64,000 bases of DNA from Microbacterium ureisolvens (lineage in GTDB: Bacteria; Actinomycetota; Actinomycetes; Actinomycetales; Microbacteriaceae): assembly GCF_019511645.1 (NCBI RefSeq), contig NZ_JAEUAX010000015.1, positions 1 through 64,000 on the forward strand, read 5' to 3'. Below the pieces are notes generated by a model. That model was not told the DNA's origin, did no database searches, and saw only the letters and a list, made by a program, of their open reading frames with translations. The position numbers were made by a program, and so were the translations under genes. Below are positions 35,319-43,594 of the stretch, piece by piece. Each line of letters opens with the position of its first letter. The first letter of the stretch is position 1.

Positions 35319-36608
35319 TCACTGGAAGCCGTAGCCGTCGTTCGACTCGATGTTGGCGTCAATCTCCGACACCGCCTGATCGAGCGTCTGCTGCACGTCG
35401 GCGCCGTTCATGATGTCTTTCGCCGCCGTCTCGAACGTCGTCGAGATGACCGCGTACGCGGGCGTCTCGGGGCGCAGCACCGCGTACTCCTGCGAGAACT
35501 CGACGAACGGACGCAGGGCGCCGTCCTGGCCGAAGTACTTCGACGCCTCGGCCGCGGCCTCCGTTGCGGGGATCACGACCTGCTTGTCGGCGAACTCGGT
35601 GAGGTACTTGTCCTGGAAGCTGAACTCGAGGTAGGCGCGGGCACCGTCCGCGTCGTTGCACGACGAGGAGATCCCCCACTGCCACGAGCCGCCGCCGATC
35701 TTCGGGCCGTTGCCCAGGTCCGGCGGGGGCAGGATCAGCAGGTCGTCGCCCACCTCGTCGAGCGCGGTCACAGCGTTCCAGACGCCGGTGTAGCTGAGCG
35801 CCACCTCGTCGTCGATGAACTCCTGGTTGCCGATCGTGCCGCTGTTGTTCGCGTAGCCGTCGGCGAAGAGGCCCTGGAACCACTCGCCCCACGCGACCGC
35901 GTCGGGGCCGTTCAGGGCGCCGTCGGCCGTGAGCATCGTGGAACGGTCGATCAGGTCGCCGCCGAAGCTCTGCAGGAACGGCGAGTAGGCGTAGGGCCAC
36001 CACTCGCCCTTGTCCTCGGCGCCGATGTCGATCGGCGTGTCGTAACCGGCGGACTTCAGCGTGGCCAGAACGTCGGCGAACTCGTCCTTCGTCCACGGCT
36101 CGGCGACCGTCGGGATGCGGATGCCGTTCGCCTCGAGCACCGACTTGCGGGCGAAGATGCTGAGCGCCGCATCCCAGTATCCGGCCGAGTAGATCTCGTC
36201 CTCCCACACGCCGACGGCGGTGGGAAGGAGGGCGTCGGTGATGTCGGTGGAGATGCCGAGCGGCTGCAGGTAGCCGGCCCAGGCCCAGTTGGGCATGATC
36301 GGGCCGTCGAGGTCGAGAAGACAGGGAAGATCACCGGAGGCTGCGGCCGCGACGATCGCGTCGTTGTAGGCGCCCTGCGGGAACGACTCGTGCACGACCT
36401 CGTAGTCGTCCTGCGACGCGTTGAAGTCGGAGATGATCTGCTCGTAGACCTCGAGCTCGGCCGGGTTGCCCGCCGAGTGGGTCCACATCGTCAACTGGGT
36501 GCGGCCGTCCGCGGTGGTGCTGTCACCTTGGCCGGCCTGCCCGCATCCGGTCAGGGCGATCGCCGTGACCAGGCCCGCGGACACGAGGATCGGGGTCCTT
36601 GTGCGCAT
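35319..36608 (-). CDS. Sugar ABC transporter substrate-binding lipoprotein
   Basis: The 429-residue extracellular solute-binding protein (family 1) has a lipoprotein signal with TGCG near residue 20. Visible motifs are LTMWTHSAGNPAELEVYEQIISDFN at the N terminus and YTGVWNAVTALDE and GGSWQWGISSSC later, typical of oligosaccharide binders. AAAGGAAA lies eight bases before the ATG. The setting between a LacI regulator, permeases, fructokinase and fructosidases indicates fructose or fructooligosaccharides as ligand, by inference. Confidence 0.9.
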   Translation of the reverse strand: MRTRTPILVSAGLVTAIALTGCGQAGQGDSTTADGRTQLTMWTHSAGNPAELEVYEQIISDFNASQDDYEVVHESFPQGAYNDAIVAAAASGDLPCLLDLDGPIMPNWAWAGYLQPLGISTDITDALLPTAVGVWEDEIYSAGYWDAALSIFARKSVLEANGIRIPTVAEPWTKDEFADVLATLKSAGYDTPIDIGAEDKGEWWPYAYSPFLQSFGGDLIDRSTMLTADGALNGPDAVAWGEWFQGLFADGYANNSGTIGNQEFIDDEVALSYTGVWNAVTALDEVGDDLLILPPPDLGNGPKIGGGSWQWGISSSCNDADGARAYLEFSFQDKYLTEFADKQVVIPATEAAAEASKYFGQDGALRPFVEFSQEYAVLRPETPAYAVISTTFETAAKDIMNGADVQQTLDQAVSEIDANIESNDGYGFQ

Positions 36609-36628
36609 TGTTGTGGTTTCCTTTTCTT

Positions 36629-36654
36629 GGTGATCCACGCCCGCGTGGGTCACC
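36629..36654 (-). promoter_or_regulatory. Hairpin overlapping the lacI stop, before the binding-protein gene
   Basis: GGTGATCCACGC pairs with GCGTGGGTCACC across two bases, with one mismatch-free 12-base register apart from a T-G wobble. It covers the lacI stop and ends 20 bases before the binding-protein ATG. It could terminate part of lacI transcription or shield the 5' end of a processed mRNA. Confidence 0.4.
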
Positions 36655-37738
36655 GGTCGGGGGCCGCCTGGAGCGGCCGCTCGGTGTGTGAAGCCCGTCG
36701 CCGGTTCGGTTTGGCGACTTGCGCCGGCGGCGGGCCAACGGAGTCTCGTCGGATGACGGGACACTCCATCAGGTGCGTGGCGTCCTCATCCCCTTCTGCG
36801 CGGACGCCGAGCGCGACCTCCATCGCCCAGCGGCCCATGGCGTAATGGGGCAGGGCGACGGTGGTGAGTGGGGGATCCTGTTCCGCGGCGATCAGCTGCT
36901 GGTCGTCGTAGCCGACGACAGACAGATCCCGCGGGATGTCGAGGCCGCGGCGGTGGGCGGCGATGTACACGCCGGCCGCCATGCGGTCGTTGAAGCAGAA
37001 GATGCCGGTGGGCCGCTGTTCCTCGGGCAGGTCGAGCAGGAGCTCGGCCGCCGCCCGGCCGCCGTGGGCGGACGTCTCGGCGGTGACGTGCAGTGCCGGG
37101 TCGGCGGGAATGCCGGCCTCGGTGAGCGCCTCGAGGTACCCCTCGTGGCGCAGTCGCGACGCGATCGGGAGCGGGTCGTCGGTATCGAGGTAGGCGATGC
37201 GGCGGTGGCCGGCGGCGACCAGCTCGCGTACGGCGGCTGCTCCCCCGGCGCGGTCGTCAGGCACGACGCTGCGGTACCCGCCGCCGGCGGGACGGCAGTC
37301 GAGAAGCACCGTCTTGGCCAGCACGCCCTGCGGGACGTCGACCACCCGGTGCCACATGCAGGCGTAGATCATCGCGTCGACCTGCTGCGCGGACAGCGCG
37401 TCGATCGCCGCGCGTTCGATCTCGACATCTCCGCCGGTGTCGAGGAGGTAGACGAGGTGCCCGTTGTCGCGGGCCGCATCCTGTGCGCCGGCGAGCATGC
37501 GCCCGGCGAAGGGGGTGGTCGCGATCTGGTCGGAGATGAGTCCGACGGTGCGGGTCCGCTGCGTGCGCAGCCCGCGTGCCACCGAGCTCGGCGCGTAGCC
37601 GACGGCCCGCGCGGCGTCGCGCACGCGTCGGCGCGTCTCGTCGGAGATACGGGACTCCACGTCGTTCATCACGAGCGACACGGTGGTCACCGAGACGCCG
37701 GCTGCCGCCGCAACGTCTGAGATCCGCGCCCGTGCCAT
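36650..37738 (-). CDS. LacI-family regulator of the fructan operon
   Basis: The 362-residue protein has a LacI HTH and hinge at residues 2-55 (RISDVAAAAGVSVTTVSLVMN, SVARGLRTQRT) and a periplasmic-binding-like sugar domain (PTGIFCFNDRMAAGVYIAAHRRGLDIPRDLSVVGYDDQ). ATG 37738 is chosen because GGGAG lies eight bases upstream, although a GTG three codons earlier is in frame. A 16-base palindrome lies just upstream of the gene and a similar one stands before the levansucrase gene, so it probably represses both directions until a fructan sugar binds. Confidence 0.88.
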   Translation of the reverse strand: MARARISDVAAAAGVSVTTVSLVMNDVESRISDETRRRVRDAARAVGYAPSSVARGLRTQRTRTVGLISDQIATTPFAGRMLAGAQDAARDNGHLVYLLDTGGDVEIERAAIDALSAQQVDAMIYACMWHRVVDVPQGVLAKTVLLDCRPAGGGYRSVVPDDRAGGAAAVRELVAAGHRRIAYLDTDDPLPIASRLRHEGYLEALTEAGIPADPALHVTAETSAHGGRAAAELLLDLPEEQRPTGIFCFNDRMAAGVYIAAHRRGLDIPRDLSVVGYDDQQLIAAEQDPPLTTVALPHYAMGRWAMEVALGVRAEGDEDATHLMECPVIRRDSVGPPPAQVAKPNRRRASHTERPLQAAPDR

Positions 37739-37755
37739 CTGTAACACTCCCTTGT

Positions 37756-37771
37756 GATAAATCGATTTATC
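37756..37771. promoter_or_regulatory. LacI-type operator 1
   Basis: GATAAATCGATTTATC is a perfect 16-base palindrome with the central CG typical of LacI-family operators. It lies between the -10 (37782-37787) and the lacI start, where bound repressor would block transcription of its own operon. Confidence 0.7.
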
Positions 37772-37781
37772 GACCGAACTG

Positions 37782-37811
37782 ATTATGAACCGCGATCGCG
37801 TTCGGCGTCAA
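37782..37811 (-). promoter_or_regulatory. Promoter of the lacI-ABC-pfkB fructan operon
   Basis: On the minus strand TTGACG (37806-37811) and CATAAT (37782-37787) are 18 bases apart. Operator 1 begins 11 bases further on. Confidence 0.6.
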
Positions 37812-37871
37812 GTGCGAGATCGCGAAGTCGTGTCCCCCGAAAGGACGACATGCGCGTTGGAAGCTGACATG

Positions 37872-37884
37872 TTTATATGGATAT
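37872..37884 (+). promoter_or_regulatory. AT-rich promoter segment before levansucrase
   Basis: TTTATATGGATAT stands out from GC-rich surroundings and probably contains the -10 of the levansucrase gene. TTGGAA at 37857-37862 could be the -35. Operator 2 follows directly, so repressor would sit over the transcription start. Confidence 0.4.
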
Positions 37885-37887
37885 GCC

Positions 37888-37905
37888 ATGCAAATCGATT
37901 TGCAT
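37888..37905. promoter_or_regulatory. LacI-type operator 2
   Basis: ATGCAAATCGATTTGCAT is a perfect 18-base palindrome. It shares the core AAATCGATTT with operator 1, 116 bases away on centre. It lies 29 bases before the levansucrase ATG. Confidence 0.7.
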
Positions 37906-37934
37906 CGGCGTTCCCCACCGAAGGAGCAACACTC

Positions 37935-39548
37935 ATGAACACTCCCCCGAAGCGCGTCAGGCGTCTCCTGACAGGGGGGCTTGCGGCGGTCGCCGTGTCC
38001 GCCTCCGCCCTCGTCGGCCTCCCCGCCGCCGCCCTCGCCGCCCCCGTCGCAGCGGCGGTTCCCGACCTGCAGGACGGCCCCCAGCCGACCGAGCACACGC
38101 AGCAGGCGTACGCCCCCGAAGACGACTTCACCGCCAAGTGGACCCGCGCCGACGCCCGCCAGCTCAAGCGCCTTTCGGACCCCACCGCGGGCTCGAAGGA
38201 GAACTCGATGCCGGCCGAGCTCACCATGCCGGCGGTTCCGCAGGACTTCCCCGACATGAGCAACGAGCAGGTGTGGGTCTGGGACTCGTGGCCGCTGACC
38301 GATGAGCACGCGAACCAGTACAGCGTGAACGGCCAGGAGATCATCTTCTCGCTCGTGGCCGACCGCAACCTCGTCTTCGACGAGCGCCACGTGTTCGCGA
38401 AGATCGGCTACTTCTATCGCCCCGCCGGCGTCCCCGCCGACGAGCGTCCCGAGAACGGCGGCTGGACGTACGGCGGCCTCGTCTTCGACGAAGGCGTGAC
38501 CGGCAAGATCTTCCCCGACCAGTCGTACAGCCACCAGACCCAGTGGTCGGGTTCGGCGCGCATCTCGAAGGGCGGCGAGATCAAGCTGTTCTTCACTGAC
38601 GTCGCGTTCTACCGCAACGAGGACGGCACCAACCGCAAGCCCTACGACCCGCGCATCGCGCTGAGCGTCGGCAAGGTGCACGCCAACAAGGACGGCGTGA
38701 AGCTGACCGGATTCGACAAGGTCACCGACCTGCTGCAGGCTGACGGCACGTACTACCAGACCGGTGCCCAGAACGAGTTCTTCAACTTCCGCGACCCGTT
38801 CACGTTCGAGGACCCGGCCCACCCCGGTGAGACCTACATGGTCTTCGAGGGCAACTCCGCCATGCCCCGCGAGTCTGCGAAGTGCGACGAAGAGGACCTC
38901 GGCTACCGCGAGGGCGACCCCTTCGCCGAGACGGTCGACCAGGTGAACGCCTCGGGCGCCACCTACCAGATCGGCAACGTCGGTCTCGCGAAGGCGAAGA
39001 ACAAGGAGCTCACCGAGTGGGAGTTCCTGCCGCCCATCCTGTCGGCCAACTGCGTCACCGACCAGACCGAGCGTCCGCAGATCTACATGAAGGACGGCAA
39101 GTACTACCTCTTCACCATCAGCCACCGTGGCACGTTCGCGAACGGCATCGATGGCCCCGAGGGCGTCTACGGCTTCGTCGGCGACGGCATCCGCAGCGAC
39201 TACCAGCCCATGAACTCCGGTTCGGGCCTGGCCCTGGGCAACCCGACGAACCTGAACTTCGCGGGTGGGCAGCCGTTCGCGCCGGACTACAACCAGCCGA
39301 TCGGGCACTTCCAGGCGTACTCGCACTACGTGATGCCCGGCGGACTGGTGCAGTCGTTCATCGACACGGTCGGCACCGAGGGTGACTTCCGCCGCGGCGG
39401 CACGCTCGCCCCGACCGTGAAGATCGACATCGACGGCGCGTCGTCCGCGGTCGACTACTCGTACGGCGACGGCGGACTCGGCGGCTACGCCGACATCCCG
39501 GCGAACATCAACGTCAATTCGGGCGGCAAGGTCACCCCGCTGCCGTGA
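37935..39548 (+). CDS. sacB: Levansucrase (GH68), secreted
   Basis: Levansucrase splits sucrose and transfers fructose to a growing levan chain outside the cell. The 537-residue protein has a signal peptide ending near AALAAP. All three GH68 catalytic positions are present: nucleophile D117 in VWVWDSWPL, transition-state stabiliser D287 in NFRDPF and acid/base E379 in DQTERPQIY. AAGGAG lies eight bases before ATG 37935; in-frame upstream starts lack a site and would lie in the operator. Length and motifs fit an intact enzyme. Levan versus inulin product cannot be settled from sequence. Confidence 0.93.
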   Translation: MNTPPKRVRRLLTGGLAAVAVSASALVGLPAAALAAPVAAAVPDLQDGPQPTEHTQQAYAPEDDFTAKWTRADARQLKRLSDPTAGSKENSMPAELTMPAVPQDFPDMSNEQVWVWDSWPLTDEHANQYSVNGQEIIFSLVADRNLVFDERHVFAKIGYFYRPAGVPADERPENGGWTYGGLVFDEGVTGKIFPDQSYSHQTQWSGSARISKGGEIKLFFTDVAFYRNEDGTNRKPYDPRIALSVGKVHANKDGVKLTGFDKVTDLLQADGTYYQTGAQNEFFNFRDPFTFEDPAHPGETYMVFEGNSAMPRESAKCDEEDLGYREGDPFAETVDQVNASGATYQIGNVGLAKAKNKELTEWEFLPPILSANCVTDQTERPQIYMKDGKYYLFTISHRGTFANGIDGPEGVYGFVGDGIRSDYQPMNSGSGLALGNPTNLNFAGGQPFAPDYNQPIGHFQAYSHYVMPGGLVQSFIDTVGTEGDFRRGGTLAPTVKIDIDGASSAVDYSYGDGGLGGYADIPANINVNSGGKVTPLP

Positions 39549-39560
39549 CCTGATCGGACG

Positions 39561-39598
39561 GTGGATGCCTCGGCACGGCCTCGTGCCGAGGCATCCAC
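39561..39598 (+). terminator. Terminator after levansucrase
   Basis: A perfect 17-base stem, GTGGATGCCTCGGCACG with its complement, encloses a four-base loop (gcct). It starts 12 bases past the stop. The following sequence is tccgtccgtcc, with few T residues. Confidence 0.75.
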
Positions 39599-39621
39599 TC
39601 CGTCCGTCCTGGGTTTCCGGA

Positions 39622-39703
39622 TCCTCATTCGAGGTCCGGAGCCGGGATGAGGGAGACCTTCGGCGTTCGGCTCCGCATCTCGGCCCGTCTCCTCGATTGA
39701 GGA
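39622..39703. repeat. Intergenic inverted-repeat element, copy 2
   Basis: The left end TCCTCATTCGAGG (39622-39634) and the right end TCCTCGATTGAGGA (39690-39703) bracket about 55 bases with GGATGAGGGAGACCT and CATCTCGG. Length, ends and inner blocks match the element at 4118-4200. It lies between the levansucrase terminator and the next GH32 gene. Confidence 0.6.
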
Positions 39704-39710
39704 CCGAGTC

Positions 39711-39735
39711 CGACCCCGACCCCGACCCCGACCCG
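39711..39735. repeat. Six-base tandem repeat
   Basis: CGACCC is repeated four times in direct succession, right after the inverted-repeat element and about 60 bases before the GH32 start codon. It could vary by slippage. Confidence 0.5.
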
Positions 39736-39796
39736 GCAGACCGTTCCTGAAACGCCCCGCCGACACACTCCGACCGCCCACCGGAAAGGATCCGTG

Positions 39797-41449
39797 ATGC
39801 CCGCTCCTGACGCCCCCACCGCATTCCCCTGGCGGCGCGCCCTCGTCTGGGCGGCGGCGGCCATCGCGGTGGTCGCTCTCGTGCTCGGAACGGCGATCGC
39901 CCTGCTGCGGCCATCGGGCGACAGCCCCGAGGCGCGCCCTACGCCGACCGCGCCGTCGGCCGACGACTCCGCGCGGCCCGCCGATTGGTCACCGCATCGG
40001 CCAGGGATCCACCTCACGCCCGGCGAGAACTGGATGAACGACCCGCAGAAGCCGTTCCTCCTCGAAGGCGTGTGGCACTACTACTACCTCTACAACGCCG
40101 ACTATCCCGACGGCAACGGCACCGCGTGGTACCACGCGACCTCGACCGACCTCGTGCACTGGAAGGACGAGGGCGTCGCGATCGACAAGTACACGAACGG
40201 GCTCGGCGACATCTGGACCGGCACCGCGGTCGTCGACGAGAAGAACACCGCCGGCTTCGGCGAGGGCGCCGTCATCGCGCTCGTGACGCAGCAGGTCGAC
40301 GGCGTGCAGCGCCAGTCGCTGTTCGTCTCGCGCGACGGGGGCTACCGCTTCGAGTCGTTCGAGGGCAATCCGGTGATGGACAATCCCGGCGTCGCCGACT
40401 GGCGCGACCCCCGCGTCTTCTGGGACGACGCGGCCGGCCACTGGGTGATGGCCCTCGCCGAGCACGACCGCATCGGGTTCTACACCTCGCCGAACCTGCG
40501 CGACTGGACGTACACGTCCGACTTCGTCACGACGGATCTCGGCGTTCTCGAATGCCCCGACCTGTTCCCCATGGCGGTCGACGGCGACCCCGACGACGTG
40601 CGCTGGGTGCTCGTCGCGGGCGCGAACGGCGCCGCGGAGGGCAAGGCGACGGGAACCGCGTACTGGGTGGGCGAATGGGACGGCGAGCGCTTCACCGCCG
40701 ACGGCACCGGCCACCAGTGGCTGGATCACGGCCCCGACTACTACGCGGCCGTCACGTGGGACGACCCGCGCCTCGACGAGACCGACCGCCTCGCGTCGCG
40801 GTACGGCATCGGCTGGATGAACAACTGGGCCTACGCGGGCCGGTTCCCGACCGAGGACTGGCACGGCGGATCGGATTCGCTCGTGCGGCAGATCACGCTG
40901 CGGGACGACGACGGGCGCGCGACGCTGCACTCGACGCCGGCGCCGGCGCTCGACGCGGTCTCGGGTGACCCGGAGCGCCTCGACGATGCGCGGCTGGGCG
41001 ACGGCGAGATCGTGGACGTCGCGGTGCCGCGATCGGGTGCGTATCGATTGCGATTGGATGCTGCGAGCCCGGCCGGCGAGCTCCGGGTGAAGGTGCTGAC
41101 GGGCGACGGCAGCTTCGCCACGGTCGGCTACGACTTCGAGGCTCAGTCGGTGTTCGTCGCACGCGATGCGGACGCCGTCGCGGGCACGATGCCCGACGCC
41201 TACCGCGAGGTGCGCACGGCGGCGGTGGAATCGACGGATGGGCGCATCGCGCTCGACATCGTGGTGGACGCCGCCTCGATCGAGGTCTTCGCGGGCGACG
41301 GGCGCGCCGCGCTGACGATGGCGACGTTCGGCACGACGGGCGCGCGGGGTCTGCAGCTCGAGGGTGCCCGCGAGGAGGTCGCCGTCACGGGGGCGAGCCT
41401 CACTCCGCTGCGCGTCGCCCCGGTCGAGCGGGAGTCGCCGCGCGGTTAG
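39797..41449 (+). CDS. Membrane-anchored or secreted GH32 fructosidase
   Basis: The 550-residue protein has an N-terminal hydrophobic segment (ALVWAAAAIAVVALVLGTAIALL, about residues 15-37) without a clear cleavage site, so it is probably an anchored, outward-facing enzyme. GH32 catalytic residues are present: D82 in NWMNDPQ, D204 in WRDP and E252 in LECPDLF. The C-terminal beta-sandwich is recognisable (SIEVFAGDGRAALTMATFG). AAGGA lies six bases before ATG 39797. With levansucrase upstream it would hydrolyse levan or sucrose at the cell surface. The last 19 codons fall within a 68-base tandem repeat. Confidence 0.9.
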   Translation: MPAPDAPTAFPWRRALVWAAAAIAVVALVLGTAIALLRPSGDSPEARPTPTAPSADDSARPADWSPHRPGIHLTPGENWMNDPQKPFLLEGVWHYYYLYNADYPDGNGTAWYHATSTDLVHWKDEGVAIDKYTNGLGDIWTGTAVVDEKNTAGFGEGAVIALVTQQVDGVQRQSLFVSRDGGYRFESFEGNPVMDNPGVADWRDPRVFWDDAAGHWVMALAEHDRIGFYTSPNLRDWTYTSDFVTTDLGVLECPDLFPMAVDGDPDDVRWVLVAGANGAAEGKATGTAYWVGEWDGERFTADGTGHQWLDHGPDYYAAVTWDDPRLDETDRLASRYGIGWMNNWAYAGRFPTEDWHGGSDSLVRQITLRDDDGRATLHSTPAPALDAVSGDPERLDDARLGDGEIVDVAVPRSGAYRLRLDAASPAGELRVKVLTGDGSFATVGYDFEAQSVFVARDADAVAGTMPDAYREVRTAAVESTDGRIALDIVVDAASIEVFAGDGRAALTMATFGTTGARGLQLEGAREEVAVTGASLTPLRVAPVERESPRG

Positions 41450-41596
41450 CGGTCGACGGCGCGAGCCTGACTCCGCTGCGCGTCGCGCCGGTCGAGCGGG
41501 AGTCGCCGCGCGGTTGACGGTCGCCGGCGCGAGCCTCATCCCGCTCTGAGGTTCCGCCTCGGGCGGGAGACGCCGCACGGTTAGCGGTCAACCTGC
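41393..41596. repeat. 68-base tandem repeat over the GH32 3' end
   Basis: Three successive copies begin at 41393, 41461 and 41529, each with GCGAGCCT and with exact 68-base spacing. Copies 1 and 2 are almost identical. Copy 3 is degenerate and reaches the last codons of the convergent LacI gene. Copy 1 encodes the C terminus of the GH32 protein and its stop; copies 2 and 3 are non-coding. Confidence 0.8.
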
Positions 41597-42634
41597 GAGG
41601 GGCGCCGGCACCGCGACGGACTGCCGTTCGACGAGCCAGCCCCGCAGCAGGTGCACGCCGTCGCCGAGCGGGGGCGCGGTGCCCTCGATCCGGTCGAGGA
41701 GGCGCGTCATCCCCCACCGCCCCATCTCGTCGTGGGGCAGCGCGATCGTGGTGAGCCCGGGGTCGAGCGCGTCGGCGACGGGATGCAGGTCGTCGATCCC
41801 GACGACGGAGAGGCCCTGCGGGACGGGAATGCTTCGGCGGGCGGCCGCCTGCATCACTCCCATCGCGATCTGGTCGTTGAAGCAGATCACCGCCGTGGGC
41901 GGGACGGGCTGGTCGAGCAGTCGCCCGCCCGCCTCGCGACCTCCGGCGGCATCGGATGCGCAGAAGTCGAGGCGCCCGTCGCCCAGGGCGATGCCCGAGT
42001 CCCCCAGGGCGGATCGCACGCCGATCAGGCGGCCTCGGGCCGCGCGGGACTCGTCGGTGGTCCCGACGTAGGCGATGTCGCGGTGCCCCTCGCGCGTGAG
42101 GCGCTCGCACGCGAGGGCGGCGATCTGCGCCTCGTCGGGCACGACGGCGTCGACCTCCCAGCCCGGCTCCGGTGCGGCGTCGACGAGCACGACGGGCACG
42201 CTGTCGGGCACCTCGGGCTGTGCGACGCGCTGGTGATACATGCGGGCGATCAGCAGGCCGTCGACCCGCTGAGCGAGGAACCGCGCGACCAGGTCGCGTT
42301 CCGCGTCGGGGTCGCCCCCGCTCTCGGCGACCATCAGCAGCACGTCGCGCTCGAGCCCTGCGCGTCGGGCTCCCTCGATGATGCGACCGGCGAACGGGGT
42401 CGCCGCGAGATCGTCGCCGATCAGTCCGACGACGCCGGTGCGGCGGCGGCGCAGGCCGCTCGCCACGCGGTCGGGGACGTAGCCGAGCTCACGCGCGACA
42501 GCGAGGATGCGCTCACGCGTCTCGGCGTTCACCGCCCGTGCGCCGCTCAGCGCGTGCGAGACCGTCGTCGCCGAGACGCCGGCGGCCGCGGCCACATCGC
42601 TGACGCGCGCGCGTCCGCCGGTCTTCCCAGACAT
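41588..42634 (-). CDS. LacI-family regulator, second copy at the fructan locus
   Basis: The 348-residue protein has the LacI HTH and hinge (RVSDVAAAAGVSATTVSHALSG, DRVASGLRRRRT) and a sugar-binding domain (TAVICFNDQIAMGVMQAAARRSIPVPQGLSVVGIDDLHP). It is clearly related to the first LacI in this locus: both have GLI.D..ATTPFAGR or ATPFAGR and close C-terminal motifs. It is convergent with the GH32 gene. TAGGCT stands six bases before the ATG. Its target is unknown; no extra palindrome was found at its own promoter. Confidence 0.87.
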   Translation of the reverse strand: MSGKTGGRARVSDVAAAAGVSATTVSHALSGARAVNAETRERILAVARELGYVPDRVASGLRRRRTGVVGLIGDDLAATPFAGRIIEGARRAGLERDVLLMVAESGGDPDAERDLVARFLAQRVDGLLIARMYHQRVAQPEVPDSVPVVLVDAAPEPGWEVDAVVPDEAQIAALACERLTREGHRDIAYVGTTDESRAARGRLIGVRSALGDSGIALGDGRLDFCASDAAGGREAGGRLLDQPVPPTAVICFNDQIAMGVMQAAARRSIPVPQGLSVVGIDDLHPVADALDPGLTTIALPHDEMGRWGMTRLLDRIEGTAPPLGDGVHLLRGWLVERQSVAVPAPLAG

Positions 42635-42640
42635 ACGCCC

Positions 42641-42646
42641 AGCCTA
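42641..42646 (-). promoter_or_regulatory. -10 element for leaderless second lacI
   Basis: Minus-strand TAGGCT is followed by gggcgt and the ATG at 42634. Confidence 0.5.
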
Positions 42647-42673
42647 TGGGCCGAGCCTCCCTCCGTTGAGTTC

Positions 42674-43510
42674 TCAGCGCACCACGGCGGTCACGGTGGC
42701 GAGTCGTGCGAGCACTTCCTGGCTGATCGAGCCGAGCAGGAACCGGGCGAGCGCGCCGCGGCCGTGTGAGCCGACCACGGCGAGACGTGCCGAGGCCGCG
42801 AGCTCGTTGATGACGTGCGACGGGTAGCCGCGCTCGACGCGGCGCACGATCTCGAGGTCGGGGTAGCGCGAGGCGAGGCCCGCGAGCGAGAGCCTAAGGG
42901 CTTCGGCCGTGAGCTTCTCCATGTTCTCGAGGTACTGCACGGGGTAGGCGCCCATGTTGCGCGGCACCTCGAGCGGCGTCCACACCGCGACGGCGATCAG
43001 CGGTTCGCCGAGGCGGTCGGCCTCGGCCGCGGCGAAGGCCACGGCCTTCTCCGACACAGGCGATCCGTCGACGCCGACCACGACTCCGCTGCGGTCCGAC
43101 ACGTCGACGTCGGGCACCACCACGACGGGGCAGTGCGCTCCCGCGGCGATGCGCAGGCCGTGCGCGCCACGGCGATGCGCCGCCCCGCCGGTGTGATCGC
43201 TGCCGATCACCAGGAGCGATGCGCGGGCCGACGCCTCCGTCAATACGGCGACAGGGTTGCCGCGTTCGACGCGCATGTACACCTTCAGCCCGAGACGAGG
43301 AAGAGCGGATGCTGTGGCCTCGACCCGCTCGCGAGCGGCGGCGACGGCGGCATCCAGCACTTCGTCCTCGCCCACCGCGCCGACGGCTCCGCCGACGACT
43401 TCGATGAGCTTGAGCGGCAGGCGATGGGCCGATGCGCGCTTCACCGCCCACTCCACCGCGCGCTGGGCGGCAGGGGCGTCCGTGACTCCGACGACGATAG
43501 GTTCACCCAC
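42674..43510 (-). CDS. Universal stress protein with two Usp domains
   Basis: The 278-residue protein has two tandem Usp folds. The first starts IVVGVTDAPAAQRAVEWAV; the second starts VVVGVDGSPVSEKAVAFAAAEA and ends VGSHGRGALARFLLGSISQEVL, the ATP-binding G-2x-G-9x-G-S type motif. The first domain has VIGSDHTGG in the matching place and may bind differently. GAGAGGAG lies five bases before the GTG. Such proteins respond to starvation or redox stress; the exact role is unknown. Confidence 0.88.
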   Translation of the reverse strand: MGEPIVVGVTDAPAAQRAVEWAVKRASAHRLPLKLIEVVGGAVGAVGEDEVLDAAVAAARERVEATASALPRLGLKVYMRVERGNPVAVLTEASARASLLVIGSDHTGGAAHRRGAHGLRIAAGAHCPVVVVPDVDVSDRSGVVVGVDGSPVSEKAVAFAAAEADRLGEPLIAVAVWTPLEVPRNMGAYPVQYLENMEKLTAEALRLSLAGLASRYPDLEIVRRVERGYPSHVINELAASARLAVVGSHGRGALARFLLGSISQEVLARLATVTAVVR

Positions 43511-43594
43511 GTTGGCTCCTCTCGGATGCCCCCACGTTAGCCCGACCGGACCCCGCAGCGGTGCATGCCGGCCCGTGAGAAATCCGCTCGCTGA

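Noticed and set aside
37785..37934. Upstream extension of levansucrase by 50 codons
   Set aside because: It would run through the operator and promoter region. The signal peptide and AAGGAG site fit ATG 37935.
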